Below are positions 36,174 to 43,547 of a stretch of 44,452 bases of DNA, piece by piece. Under the pieces are notes generated by a model. That model ran no database searches. It was not told where the DNA came from and saw nothing but the letters and a program-made list of their open reading frames with translations. The translations under genes were made by a program, and so were the position numbers. The stretch is from positions 1 to 44,452 of the IMG/VR virus record IMGVR_UViG_3300034198_013730. One strand, written 5' to 3'. Positions within the stretch are counted from its first letter, which is position 1; each line of letters opens with the position of its first letter. The DNA comes from a virus.

Positions 36174-36537
36174 GCAGTTTCTTTACAATCTGGTGGATGC
36201 GCTGGCGGCTGAGGTCAAAAGAATCAGCAATTTGACGAAGAGTCATTCCCTGGCTGCGCATCTGGATAATATCCAAATTTCTGGAATTATTAGTTGCGGG
36301 CCCTGGCTTCAGAGGTCCCCATTCCCAGCCGGCGATAGAATTCAAACGTTCAGCGCGGGACTCTGGAAGAATACCCTTCTTACGGCGCTGCCTAGTGTAA
36401 CCCACCCAAGCCCCAACGTGCACTTCAGTTCCGTCTACGACTTCGACATGTACTGCAGGGATGCGGGAGTGCCCTTCTCGGATGGCGAATTGTTCAATGG
36501 CTCGTGTATAAAGTTCAAAACGTGTAGTGTTATCCAT
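36166..36537 (-). CDS. Helicase-associated (HA) domain plus HTH protein, 123 aa
   Basis: The first 80 residues fit a helicase-associated domain (EGHSRIPAVH, VGAWVGYTRQRRKKG, LNSIAGWEWGPL). The end is a sigma-70 region-4-like HTH (MTLRQIADSFDLSRQRIHQIVKKL). It is not attached to a helicase, so likely a DNA-binding regulator. Start ATG 36537, 7 nt after a TAAAGT box; no ribosome site is present. Confidence 0.8.
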   Translation of the reverse strand: MDNTTRFELYTRAIEQFAIREGHSRIPAVHVEVVDGTEVHVGAWVGYTRQRRKKGILPESRAERLNSIAGWEWGPLKPGPATNNSRNLDIIQMRSQGMTLRQIADSFDLSRQRIHQIVKKLHA

Positions 36538-36544
36538 GGAGCGA

Positions 36545-36550
36545 ACTTTA
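36545..36550 (-). promoter_or_regulatory. -10 box TAAAGT for the HA-HTH gene
   Basis: 7 nt before ATG 36537; no -35 seen. Confidence 0.4.
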
Positions 36551-36642
36551 TTACAAGAAAAGTTTGCACGCGCGAACAATCGACCATTTTTTAAAGTTTT
36601 TTTTATTATCAGTTATCACTTGACAAATTGCTCTTAAGCCGC

Positions 36643-36655
36643 TACGGTGGCGGAA
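36643..36655 (+). repeat. GACGGTGGCGGAA repeat, copy I (TACGG variant)
   Basis: CTTAAGCCGC precedes it. The GGAAAGGAAA at its end forms the ribosome site of the 36664 gene. Confidence 0.7.
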
Positions 36656-36663
36656 AGGAAACC

Positions 36664-37092
36664 ATGGAAGACGACCCATTTGAAATTAGTGGCGATTACA
36701 CCAAAGAAGAGGCCCTGGAGGGTTTGCGAGAATTCGCAAAAAAATATCCCTCGACACGCGCAGCCATTAATGAGATAACTCCTCAAGAACTAGGAGCGTT
36801 CTTATTCATCGGAGCCGGCCCCGACATCGTCATCCAGGGGATGCATTATCCGGACAGTGCACTAAACGAAGATACATGTCCTAATATTTTTCCCGGCCTT
36901 GAGGCGGGGCAAATCATCGCAGCGTTTCCGGATTCTTTGGTAACAAAGATTATGGAAAAACTTGATACCGCTTACGAAAAAGAGTATCGCGACTATCTAT
37001 GGCAAAAGGTCTTGGGCGCGATGCTTGAATCTGTTGTTGAGATGCTTGAAGGCAATCCAGTGTCTAGGGTTAACTGGGATAATATTTTATGA
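36664..37092 (+). CDS. Hypothetical protein, 142 aa
   Basis: ATG follows GGCGGAAAGGAAACC, part of repeat copy I. Helical N-terminus (TKEEALEGLREFAKKYP), a Gly/Pro-rich central loop and helical end. Family not recognised. It stands alone between two repeat copies. Confidence 0.77.
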   Translation: MEDDPFEISGDYTKEEALEGLREFAKKYPSTRAAINEITPQELGAFLFIGAGPDIVIQGMHYPDSALNEDTCPNIFPGLEAGQIIAAFPDSLVTKIMEKLDTAYEKEYRDYLWQKVLGAMLESVVEMLEGNPVSRVNWDNIL

Positions 37093-37172
37093 AAACCCCA
37101 GAGTGCACTCGAGGGCCCTGGAATAAATTCAAAAAAATTGATTTTATTTTCCCGGCAGCGGCTTCAGGTCAG

Positions 37173-37182
37173 ATAAATCCGT
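37173..37182. promoter_or_regulatory. Operator-like half site GATAAATCCG
   Basis: Weak copy of the GATAAATYTATC element upstream of the 39-aa gene at 37249. Confidence 0.2.
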
Positions 37183-37248
37183 TGAAAAAATTTCAACTCG
37201 TGAACCTGCACTACACATTTTGCGGAGAGCAGAGCGACCAGTAGCGTA

Positions 37249-37368
37249 ATGAAACTCATTACAAGCAGTGACGGTGGTGGAAGACTAGCGAAAGCGCCCC
37301 CGGCGGACGAGAAACGCGCCACCTACTACAACATCCTCAAATCACACCGGGGGCTACGACCGGGATGA
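37249..37368 (+). CDS. 39-aa peptide overlapping repeat copy J
   Basis: ATG to TGA frame with protein-like content (DEKRATYYNILKSHRGLRPG) after SSDGGGR encoded by the repeat. No good ribosome site, so weakly supported. Confidence 0.4.
   Translation: MKLITSSDGGGRLAKAPPADEKRATYYNILKSHRGLRPG
37270..37282 (+). repeat. GACGGTGGCGGAA repeat, copy J (GGTGGTGG variant)
   Basis: ACAAGCAGT precedes; one C-to-T change in the core. Confidence 0.65.
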
Positions 37369-37673
37369 AAGGAGGAAAGGTCCCGGCCGCTTTGACTACA
37401 GTACACTATCCTCCGCAGAAATCGTGAAACTTGAAATCGCCGGCAGGAAAATGTTTTCTACTTGACTTGTGTTTATAGAAAATTGCTGGTAAGTTTCTTG
37501 GCAACAACCTATGGCGCGCCAATGCTCTAGAAAAAAATCGTCTAAGAATTAGATGGTCTTTTTGTGGTGCCCTAAAATAAAAATGAATTTTGAAAAGGTT
37601 CCCCCAGACCCCCTCCAAAGTATTCAATCAACATCCTTATGTTCTTTGGCTATGTTATTTACATTGCTCTAAG
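37369..37673. other. 305-bp stretch with no gene seen
   Basis: AT-rich after 37430. It holds a possible TTGACT -35 without a matching -10, a GGCGCGCC palindrome at about 37513, and C-rich runs near 37603. No coding frame with a start and ribosome site stands out on either strand. Confidence 0.5.
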
Positions 37674-37702
37674 TTGTTGATTAAGAGAGATGGGACTATA
37701 GT
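37674..37702 (+). promoter_or_regulatory. Promoter for 37710
   Basis: TTGTTG, 17-bp spacer, TATAGT; ATG follows after 7 nt. No ATAGCC core. Confidence 0.6.
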
Positions 37703-37709
37703 GAAACTC

Positions 37710-38069
37710 ATGACTGAACCTACTAAACGAGGTAGACCAAAATCACCTCACAAGATTTCTCAGGCTTCTAAAGCAGCATCGGTGGCGGAAGACCAAATCC
37801 AAGAGGTCTTTAATTACTGGAAAGCCTCCTGCTCAAAGCCACGCTCAATCCTTGATGACAAACGCAGGCTATGTATAGGCGCAGCAATTCATGACTATGG
37901 ATTAGAGCAATGTAAGAATGCCATAGAGGGCTGTACTCTCAGTGACTTCCATATGGGTAGGAACAAGAGCAACAAGAAGTACAACGACGTAGAACTAATC
38001 TTACGTGACGCCCGTCACATCGAGCAGTTCCTTGATATGTTCGATAGTACCGGAAAGGCCCCCTGGTGA
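37710..38069 (+). CDS. Replication-linked hypothetical protein, 119 aa
   Basis: Basic N-terminus (TKRGRPKSPHK), then a domain with RRLCIGAAIHDYG, AIEGCTLSDFHMG and YNDVELILRDARHIEQF, the pattern of a domain found in actinophage replication modules next to helicase loaders. It overlaps the loader-like gene by 4 bases. The codons for SVAED coincide with repeat copy K. Leaderless start assumed; GTG 37701 overlaps the -10. Confidence 0.75.
   Translation: MTEPTKRGRPKSPHKISQASKAASVAEDQIQEVFNYWKASCSKPRSILDDKRRLCIGAAIHDYGLEQCKNAIEGCTLSDFHMGRNKSNKKYNDVELILRDARHIEQFLDMFDSTGKAPW
37778..37790 (+). repeat. GACGGTGGCGGAA repeat, copy K (diverged)
   Basis: ATCGGTGGCGGAA within the coding region of 37710; the most diverged copy and possibly chance. 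Confidence 0.4.
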
Positions 38070-38551
38070 GTAAAGAAGAATTAGAAGACCTGGTACGCCA
38101 GATATTTGCATCGTACAATCAACAGTTCTTTGAATCAGACAGGAAGGTTATCTTACGCGCTTGGTACGAGATATTGCACGACCTTCCCCTCGTCGGCGCT
38201 AAACGAGCATTCCTCTCGCTTGTAACAACGGGCACATACATGCCTAAGCCAGCAGAGATACGAAAGGCCTACATAGATACCCACACAAAAGTTGCCCAAC
38301 AACCCACACCCCAAATTGCTTGGGCAATTTTAATGGGGATAATAAAGAACACCAACTCAGGTGTCCCAACTGAAGTTGCCCCACCAGAAGCACTACAGAT
38401 TACACTGGCACAGATGGGCGATTCGGTATATGGTTTACACACGAACGAAGACCAACGGAATTTTACGAAAATTTACGAAAAAAATCTGCTTGACTTTCAA
38501 CGACAACTCTACGAAATTCCAGAAACAGACACGCAGGCGCAAACAAAATGA
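38066..38551 (+). CDS. Replicative helicase loader-like protein, 161 aa
   Basis: GTG start (GTGA overlap). Helical N-terminal 75 residues with ILRAWYEILHDLPLVGAKRAFLSLV and YMPKPAEIRKAY, the fold pattern of phage G39P-type helicase loader/inhibitors. These proteins load the replicative helicase on origin DNA. The acidic C-terminal tail is likely flexible. Partner helicase is not in the window unless it is the primase-ATPase. Confidence 0.7.
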   Translation: MSKEELEDLVRQIFASYNQQFFESDRKVILRAWYEILHDLPLVGAKRAFLSLVTTGTYMPKPAEIRKAYIDTHTKVAQQPTPQIAWAILMGIIKNTNSGVPTEVAPPEALQITLAQMGDSVYGLHTNEDQRNFTKIYEKNLLDFQRQLYEIPETDTQAQTK

Positions 38552-38778
38552 CCAATATTTCAACATCAAGCCCCTTGAGCGAGAATGTATCCGTCTCTTG
38601 GGAAATAAGCACCCCGAATAATACGGCAAGCAGTCCTCCCTGTACTACCTGTCGTTACTTTGAGCCGAACCTCTACGCTGACCACGGAACCTGCCATAGA
38701 TTCCCCCAAGCAGTTATCGTCGCCAACCTCTATTGGTGCGGAGAATACCGTCGTTCTTCTGTAATGGAGACCAAATGA
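38548..38778 (+). CDS. Cys-motif protein, 76 aa
   Basis: After a Ser/Thr-rich start, CTTCRYF, GTCHRFP and YWCGEYR form a four-Cys/His metal-binding pattern common in small phage proteins. ATGA overlap with the loader-like gene. Confidence 0.78.
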   Translation: MTNISTSSPLSENVSVSWEISTPNNTASSPPCTTCRYFEPNLYADHGTCHRFPQAVIVANLYWCGEYRRSSVMETK

Positions 38779-38948
38779 GGCGCAATATGGGTCGCCCTGC
38801 TACTGAGCCAACCAAACCAGTAGTTACCCTGACCCTTAGAGTTCCTGCTAATTTCAAGCGTTCCCTTATGGCTCAATCAGAAGCAGTCGGAATGACGATG
38901 ACTGAATACCTCATGACCCTAGTAGAGCGTGATGGGCCGAAAGCCTAA
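38775..38948 (+). CDS. Ribbon-helix-helix protein, 57 aa
   Basis: VVTLTLRVPANFKRSLMAQSE followed by GMTMTEYLMTLV is a textbook RHH: one strand, helix, turn, helix. Basic N-terminus. ATGA overlap with the previous gene. Likely a dimeric repressor. Confidence 0.82.
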   Translation: MRRNMGRPATEPTKPVVTLTLRVPANFKRSLMAQSEAVGMTMTEYLMTLVERDGPKA

Positions 38949-39273
38949 GCGTTCCAGAACTCCCCAAGCAGTTCATACCCTTGCGGTAAAGGTAACTGGG
39001 GCAGAGAAGAACTCCCTAATTAAAGCCGCCGACTCTATGGGGATGTCCCTGTCCTCATTCGTCTCTTATGTTCTCTTTGAGTATGTCCAGTCTGAAAAGG
39101 GCATGATTCCAGCCCCCGCCCCTAATCCTCGCCCGACTCCGGCCGACTATCTCCACTCATATCTAGCCGGCGATAGGGTTCTAATGCCTTGCGGCAAAGA
39201 AGAGTGCGATATGAAAATCGTGGAATTCGATAATGCTCAGTTCTGTCGCACTTGCTCTTTTAGAGTCTCTTAG
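38932..39273 (+). CDS. RHH protein with C-terminal zinc motif, 113 aa
   Basis: RTPQAVHTLAVKVTGAEKNSL and GMSLSSFVSYVL form a second RHH domain in tandem with the preceding gene. The C-terminus has CGKEECDMK...CRTC, like the RHH/zinc protein at 7006. Start ATG 38932 (GTG 38929 possible). It converges with WhiB, overlapping by 4 bases. Confidence 0.8.
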   Translation: MGRKPKRSRTPQAVHTLAVKVTGAEKNSLIKAADSMGMSLSSFVSYVLFEYVQSEKGMIPAPAPNPRPTPADYLHSYLAGDRVLMPCGKEECDMKIVEFDNAQFCRTCSFRVS

Positions 39274-39608
39274 GTGTAGTTCCATAACTGGCTAAGTGTC
39301 GGTCTAGTAGGCTTGACCTTCCTACGTCTTTGTTCAGCCGCCAGTTGTCTTGAAGTCAACCCTGCCCAAACCCCATGCATATCTGCAGGTGGAAACTCTA
39401 GTGCATATTCCAAACAGTGATTCCTTACTGGGCACGACTTACATATAGACCTCGCCTCTGCGATGTACGTAATGTCCTTATGTTCTTTGGGGAACATTAG
39501 TTGGGTTCTACCTTTGCATGCAGCGTGGTCAAACCAGTCCTTTTTGGGTATATCTAGTATCCCATCTAGTTGGGTAACTTTTTTCTGGGTATTGTTATTA
39601 GGAGCCAT
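39270..39608 (-). CDS. Second WhiB-family Fe-S regulator, 112 aa
   Basis: Cluster cysteines C31, C56, C59 and C65 and the GVWAGL turn (79-84) place it in the Wbl family; a basic RRRK tail follows, as in DNA-contacting Wbl proteins. AAAGG precedes ATG 39608. It is unlike the first WhiB in length and tail, so the two may act on different promoters. Confidence 0.92.
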   Translation of the reverse strand: MAPNNNTQKKVTQLDGILDIPKKDWFDHAACKGRTQLMFPKEHKDITYIAEARSICKSCPVRNHCLEYALEFPPADMHGVWAGLTSRQLAAEQRRRKVKPTRPTLSQLWNYT

Positions 39609-39747
39609 ACAGGCCTTTCTGTGGTCTGTAGGTGGCAAATAAAGTGGTCTTACCCTCTATGGGTCTTTCTCTTCTCTCTATAGGTGTATAGGAGAGTCTT
39701 GTACGTTTTGCGGAAACATGGCTGACATATTTGGGGCGGCAGTTCAT

Positions 39748-40383
39748 CTATTTGTCGTTCTTTTCAACCTTGGCCGGCGCTTCTTGAACGAATGTTTGGA
39801 AAGGGCCACCCGTATAAGGGTCGAACTTGGCAGATGTAGTAAGCGCTTTCAAGATGGTATTCCTGGCTTGAGAAGCGGTTAGTTTCTTCCCCCCAGAGAG
39901 AACGCTTAAAGCACCTAGTGCATATGACGAACCACTACCAGTTGCGTACATAGAGTGGTTCTCTGACACCCAAGAGTAGTCACTGTCCACGATATAGATA
40001 GTTGCATTAACAACTACAACAATTGAGGAACCCTGTTCGGCTATATGGTCTTTATCGTCTTTGCCATCAGGTGCTGAGTATCCCTGAGATTCAAAACATG
40101 AACGTAAGGATGGGATAAATTTAACTGTAATGAAGGAGTCCAGTTTCTTTCCTCTTAATCCCGGTGTAGGGATTGGAGGTTGGAATACGTGATGAAGGAT
40201 ATTTATAGCCCTCATGTCTCCGGCAGCACCTAGTAGGTATTTACCATTAGGAGCAATCTTTGAGGAACCAGGTCCCAGGGTTGAGATTTGGTACACCCCA
40301 CCGGAGTCGTCAAAAGATGAGATTCTAGTATCACACCCTATGACGGCGTATCCGTCTCCCTGGATTCCTATGATTGTTGTCAT
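39748..40383 (-). CDS. Proteasome/HslV-like Ntn hydrolase, 211 aa
   Basis: After Met removal the chain begins TTIIGIQGDGYAVIGCDTR, where Thr at position 2 or 3 would be the nucleophile and D18 the conserved aspartate. Also seen are GAAGDMR and YATGSGSSYALGAL, typical of proteasome beta and HslV folds. No alpha subunit or unfoldase is adjacent. It might form a self-compartment or interfere with the host proteasome (inference). ATG overlaps the phosphoesterase stop. Confidence 0.78.
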   Translation of the reverse strand: MTTIIGIQGDGYAVIGCDTRISSFDDSGGVYQISTLGPGSSKIAPNGKYLLGAAGDMRAINILHHVFQPPIPTPGLRGKKLDSFITVKFIPSLRSCFESQGYSAPDGKDDKDHIAEQGSSIVVVVNATIYIVDSDYSWVSENHSMYATGSGSSYALGALSVLSGGKKLTASQARNTILKALTTSAKFDPYTGGPFQTFVQEAPAKVEKNDK

Positions 40384-41564
40384 TGCTTTGCGGCATATTC
40401 CTTGCCACGGAACATGGACCAACCGTTATAAATGGTGGCCACTTCGTATGAGAACTTATGGTCTCCCGAATCTTGATAGGTAACCACACCAACACCTTGT
40501 TGCCAGTTTTCATGGCGTGTTAGTGGTCGTCCGTCTAGGTCTACTCCACCACGAGTGCTAGGAATAGCCCCATCAATACGAGCAAGACACCCAGGAGATG
40601 CAGCCATAATGGTTCTAGCACCATCATAATCTTCGCGCGTTTTGAAAGCCGTTTCAATACGGTGAATATGTCCATAAATAACCGATACTTTCTCTGCGTT
40701 TAAATATACATGTGCTGTTGAACCAGATGACTTAACTCTGTCTCCATGGATAATCTTTAACTTGTTATTTACCCAAAAGTCTGATGCTGGATATCCTGGC
40801 TTGTACTCAACACCATACTCGTCCATGCGACAAAGGTAAGGCACGGATAACACTGGCCATGATTCTGGAGTGTTACCCTTACGTAATCCATAAGCAGCAG
40901 CAGCATTGGTAAGTAAATACTTAGGCATGCGCTCTTCATGGTTTCCTGCAAGCCAAACAATCTTTGCATTTGGTGCAGCGGCACGCATTTGTGCACAAAA
41001 GACCGTTGCTCTGTCAATTGATGCTTGAGTAGTTTGTGCGTATGCTGGATAAGTAAGATACTTTCCCATTTCAGGGAAGTCTAAGTTATCTCCTACACAT
41101 GCAATTACTTCAGGTTTTAACTGTTTAATCATTGCTAAACATATATCGATGGCTGCTTCATCGTGTGTAGGCTCAAGTGAACCATCAAAGTTTTTATAGA
41201 AACCTATTTGTATATCAGGCACCACAACGCATGTCTTGAAGTCTTTTGGAGGTTCCGCTTTTGTTGTTGACTTTGGTAGTTGTACGGATGGTCCTTGTGT
41301 AATTACAGGCCACTCAGGTCCAGATTCCCATGAAGGAGAGAACTGAATGGCGGTAAGGTCTTGAATCTCCGCTTCACCCATGTCGTTTTTGATAACAGAC
41401 TGATAAAGAGAGACACGTTTAATGTCTCCGATTTCAGCAATATCAATATTTTTACGCGCCAACATGTCGGCAATAGAGCCAAGAACCTTCTTGTTCGCCT
41501 CGGCCCTAGCGTCTTGTGTTGAAATTTCGGTCAACTTATCATTCAAAGATTTTTTAATTGACAT
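40380..41564 (-). CDS. Calcineurin-like metallophosphoesterase, 394 aa
   Basis: Motifs in order: D117-x-Q119 (VVPDIQIGF), GDN 158-160, GNHEER 207-212, HGD 273-275 and GHIHR 298-302, the full metal-binding set. N-terminal 110 residues are helical and may bind DNA. AGGAGG precedes ATG 41564. Paired with a HTH gene upstream and an Ntn hydrolase downstream; substrate unknown (DNA, nucleotide or protein). Confidence 0.88.
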   Translation of the reverse strand: MSIKKSLNDKLTEISTQDARAEANKKVLGSIADMLARKNIDIAEIGDIKRVSLYQSVIKNDMGEAEIQDLTAIQFSPSWESGPEWPVITQGPSVQLPKSTTKAEPPKDFKTCVVVPDIQIGFYKNFDGSLEPTHDEAAIDICLAMIKQLKPEVIACVGDNLDFPEMGKYLTYPAYAQTTQASIDRATVFCAQMRAAAPNAKIVWLAGNHEERMPKYLLTNAAAAYGLRKGNTPESWPVLSVPYLCRMDEYGVEYKPGYPASDFWVNNKLKIIHGDRVKSSGSTAHVYLNAEKVSVIYGHIHRIETAFKTREDYDGARTIMAASPGCLARIDGAIPSTRGGVDLDGRPLTRHENWQQGVGVVTYQDSGDHKFSYEVATIYNGWSMFRGKEYAAKQ

Positions 41565-41817
41565 TTTTGCCTCCTGATATACACATGCAAGGCCTGTCAA
41601 TAGAGAAACATTTCTTTCTGACACGCCCAATGGTTGAGTCGCTTGTAGACATTCCTTCAGAAATCAAGATTTCAGCAATTTTTATGTTGCTGATTTTTGA
41701 ACGCATAATATCAATAAACACTTCCTTAGTGTCTTTATCCATTTTTTCCATAAAGTCTCCAACTGAACATATTTTGTTTTTGGATTCCTTTAATTTAAGA
41801 AGTTCTTCTTTTAGCAC
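41554..41817 (-). CDS. HTH-like protein, 87 aa
   Basis: GTG start with AAAAGGA. Helical; residues 43-70 (ISNIKIAEILISEGMSTSDSTIGRVRKKC) fit a helix-turn-helix. It overlaps the phosphoesterase by 11 bases, so the two are made together. A DNA-targeting partner is likely. Confidence 0.72.
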   Translation of the reverse strand: MLKEELLKLKESKNKICSVGDFMEKMDKDTKEVFIDIMRSKISNIKIAEILISEGMSTSDSTIGRVRKKCFSIDRPCMCISGGKNVN

Positions 41818-41901
41818 TATGATTCCTTTTCGTAGGGGTTGGGGATAAAGTACACCTAATACACATAGAACGCAAGAGTGCTATGGTGGGTTTTGAGAAT
41901 C

Positions 41902-42330
41902 ATGAAAAATGAAAATAAGTCATCCGAAGTTCAAAAAGCGCTATCCGGTATCTACCAGATAAAAAATAACAAAGACCTACTGAATGATGTTATGCAGGTT
42001 CTAGACAGTCAACGTTTACTGCATTATTCTATTGGGGACGAGGTAAGCCTTTTCTCTACGGCGGGAAGAGTTCTTTACACCCTTATGCAGGAACCAACAA
42101 TAACATTACGTGCTTTAGCGGTGTATTTGGATTTAAGTGAAAATATGATTGAACGCACTATTAAAACCCTTATGGTGCAAGGTTTAATTACAAAGACAAA
42201 AGTTGAACGCAAAAATGTCTATAGTTTTAATATTAATCAACTAGAAAAACACCCTGATATACGTCGCCTTGAGACAGTTATCACACTCATAAAACAACTA
42301 AAAGAGGTTGGGGAAGAAGAGCCCTTTTAG
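41902..42330 (+). CDS. MarR-like winged-helix protein, 142 aa
   Basis: Helical start, then LRALAVYLDLSENMIERTIKTLMVQGLITKTKVERKNVYSF (helix-turn-helix with wing), as in MarR-type regulators. ATG 41902 lacks a strong ribosome site; a GTG at 41878 is in frame. Divergent from the HTH-phosphoesterase operon. Confidence 0.75.
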   Translation: MKNENKSSEVQKALSGIYQIKNNKDLLNDVMQVLDSQRLLHYSIGDEVSLFSTAGRVLYTLMQEPTITLRALAVYLDLSENMIERTIKTLMVQGLITKTKVERKNVYSFNINQLEKHPDIRRLETVITLIKQLKEVGEEEPF

Positions 42331-42345
42331 TAGAATATCTACCTA

Positions 42346-42666
42346 ATGCCAAGTAAATCAATGGGTCCTCCAGCAAAAAATAAGCCAGTATTGGCCGCCC
42401 CTACTTTTCGTTACGGGAGTAGTTCTTACGTGGCACTCGCTTATGCCAAAACAAAAAACAAAACACCATTTGGTATCGACAACTTATTAAACTTCAGTTC
42501 TAGATTTTCTAACAATAGAGACATAAAGCGGACATTGGAAGTTTTGATAAGCAACGGGTCAATCAAAGAGGTTGAAAAAGACTTATGGCTTATAACCCCT
42601 AAAGGACGTCAACATATACTTGATTTTGCATCACGACGTAAGATTACGTCACAAGGCGTTAATTAG
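42346..42666 (+). CDS. Winged-helix-like protein, 106 aa
   Basis: Basic N-terminus, then NRDIKRTLEVLISNGSIKEVEKDLWLIT, a helix-turn-helix with a wing. It starts 15 bases after the MarR-like gene, likely the same message. It overlaps the convergent gene by 8 bases. Confidence 0.7.
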   Translation: MPSKSMGPPAKNKPVLAAPTFRYGSSSYVALAYAKTKNKTPFGIDNLLNFSSRFSNNRDIKRTLEVLISNGSIKEVEKDLWLITPKGRQHILDFASRRKITSQGVN

Positions 42667-42985
42667 TCTTACTTACAAACCATGCATTAAAGACTTCGTC
42701 TGTTACTGGCATGAACCATAATTGAGCCTCGTCTAGGTCTCGTCTGCTTCCATTGAGTGTCCAGCAGACTTGTATGGATTCAGCCGCAGGGCACGAACCA
42801 ACATTGCATTCCATTCCAAAACGTTCTGCAAACCACACAACAACACATCCATAATCTGGGATGAAGCATTCTCCGCTTTCTTCATTTGGGCATTCAACGG
42901 ACACGATTTCAAGTTCAGACCTAACTATTTTTAGTTTTACTATATGGCCGTCACTATGCCACACCATCTCTTGAATGTTTGTCAT
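42659..42985 (-). CDS. Cys-rich hypothetical protein, 108 aa
   Basis: Cysteines at VECPNE, GECF, YGCV, MECN and GSCP form a possible metal or disulphide cluster in a beta-rich protein ending with a Trp-rich stretch. Leaderless: ATG 6 nt after TAGTAT. Confidence 0.74.
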   Translation of the reverse strand: MTNIQEMVWHSDGHIVKLKIVRSELEIVSVECPNEESGECFIPDYGCVVVWFAERFGMECNVGSCPAAESIQVCWTLNGSRRDLDEAQLWFMPVTDEVFNAWFVSKTN

Positions 42986-42991
42986 AAGTAG

Positions 42992-42997
42992 ATACTA
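42992..42997 (-). promoter_or_regulatory. -10 box TAGTAT
   Basis: Exactly 6 nt before ATG 42985; no ATAGCC core. An inverted GATAAATCTATC-like site lies at 43015-43024. Confidence 0.45.
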
Positions 42998-43048
42998 GCG
43001 CATATTGATTATCAGATAGATTTAGAAAAATTAATACATTCTATAGAC

Positions 43049-43080
43049 GCGGCATTTCCTCATGCCGTATATATATTTTA
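43049..43080 (+). terminator. Hairpin with T-rich tail
   Basis: CGGCAT and ATGCCG around a 6-nt loop, then TATATATATTTT. Orientation fits the plus strand. Confidence 0.5.
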
Positions 43081-43085
43081 CATCC

Positions 43086-43319
43086 TCAGATGGATGACTT
43101 CTTGTCAACTTTATTGAAAACCTCATTGATTTCATGAACAGATAGTTTTCCATCATCCATGTACGCACGGGCAAGCCCCTCTATTACGGTTGCTACGCCG
43201 GCGATTCCAGCCATTAGGCAGGCTTTCCATAATTGCACACCAGCGATTGCTCCAGCACCTATTACGGAAAGACCAGAAGCAGCAAACACTGCAAATATTC
43301 TCATTATTATTGTTTTCAT
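43086..43319 (-). CDS. Holin-like membrane protein, 77 aa
   Basis: Two hydrophobic helices (IFAVFAASGLSVIGAGAIAG and ACLMAGIAGVATVIEGLARAY) and a tail DDGKLSVHEINEVF, the arrangement of r1t-type phage holins of actinobacteria. Holins form membrane holes that release endolysin. It sits in the lysis cassette with the M15 peptidase. Confidence 0.8.
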   Translation of the reverse strand: MKTIIMRIFAVFAASGLSVIGAGAIAGVQLWKACLMAGIAGVATVIEGLARAYMDDGKLSVHEINEVFNKVDKKSSI

Positions 43320-43340
43320 GTTGGCCCCCCAGCATGTTAA

Positions 43341-43547
43341 TTATTTACAAGCACACCCTATTGAGCAATAAAATTCCTCAGACTTTAGGCGCATCATCCC
43401 TCTTACTACAGACTTCCCGCAAACTTTGCATCGTGCAGGACTTGAGTTATCTCCGTAGTACTTAATTTGTACTCCATAAATAGCAGGGTCAAGAATCTGT
43501 TGTTTTGCTTGACTAGCCATTGCTTTAGCAGGTTTTTTTCCAGCCAT
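43341..43547 (-). CDS. Zinc-ribbon protein with basic N-terminus, 68 aa
   Basis: Lys/Ala-rich start, then CKVCGKSVVRGMMRL and YCSIGCACK: a four-Cys ribbon. ATG overlaps the upstream stop (TAATG). Unusual member of a lysis cassette; role unknown. Confidence 0.75.
   Translation of the reverse strand: MAGKKPAKAMASQAKQQILDPAIYGVQIKYYGDNSSPARCKVCGKSVVRGMMRLKSEEFYCSIGCACK

Noticed and set aside
37369-37700. Small plus frame ATG AAA GGA GGA... after 37366
   Set aside because: About 20 codons, no ribosome site, no promoter; not listed.
16465-37790. tRNA-Leu-like fragments
   Set aside because: The GTGGCGGAA core resembles the D-arm start of tRNA-Leu, but no anticodon or T-arm follows at any copy.
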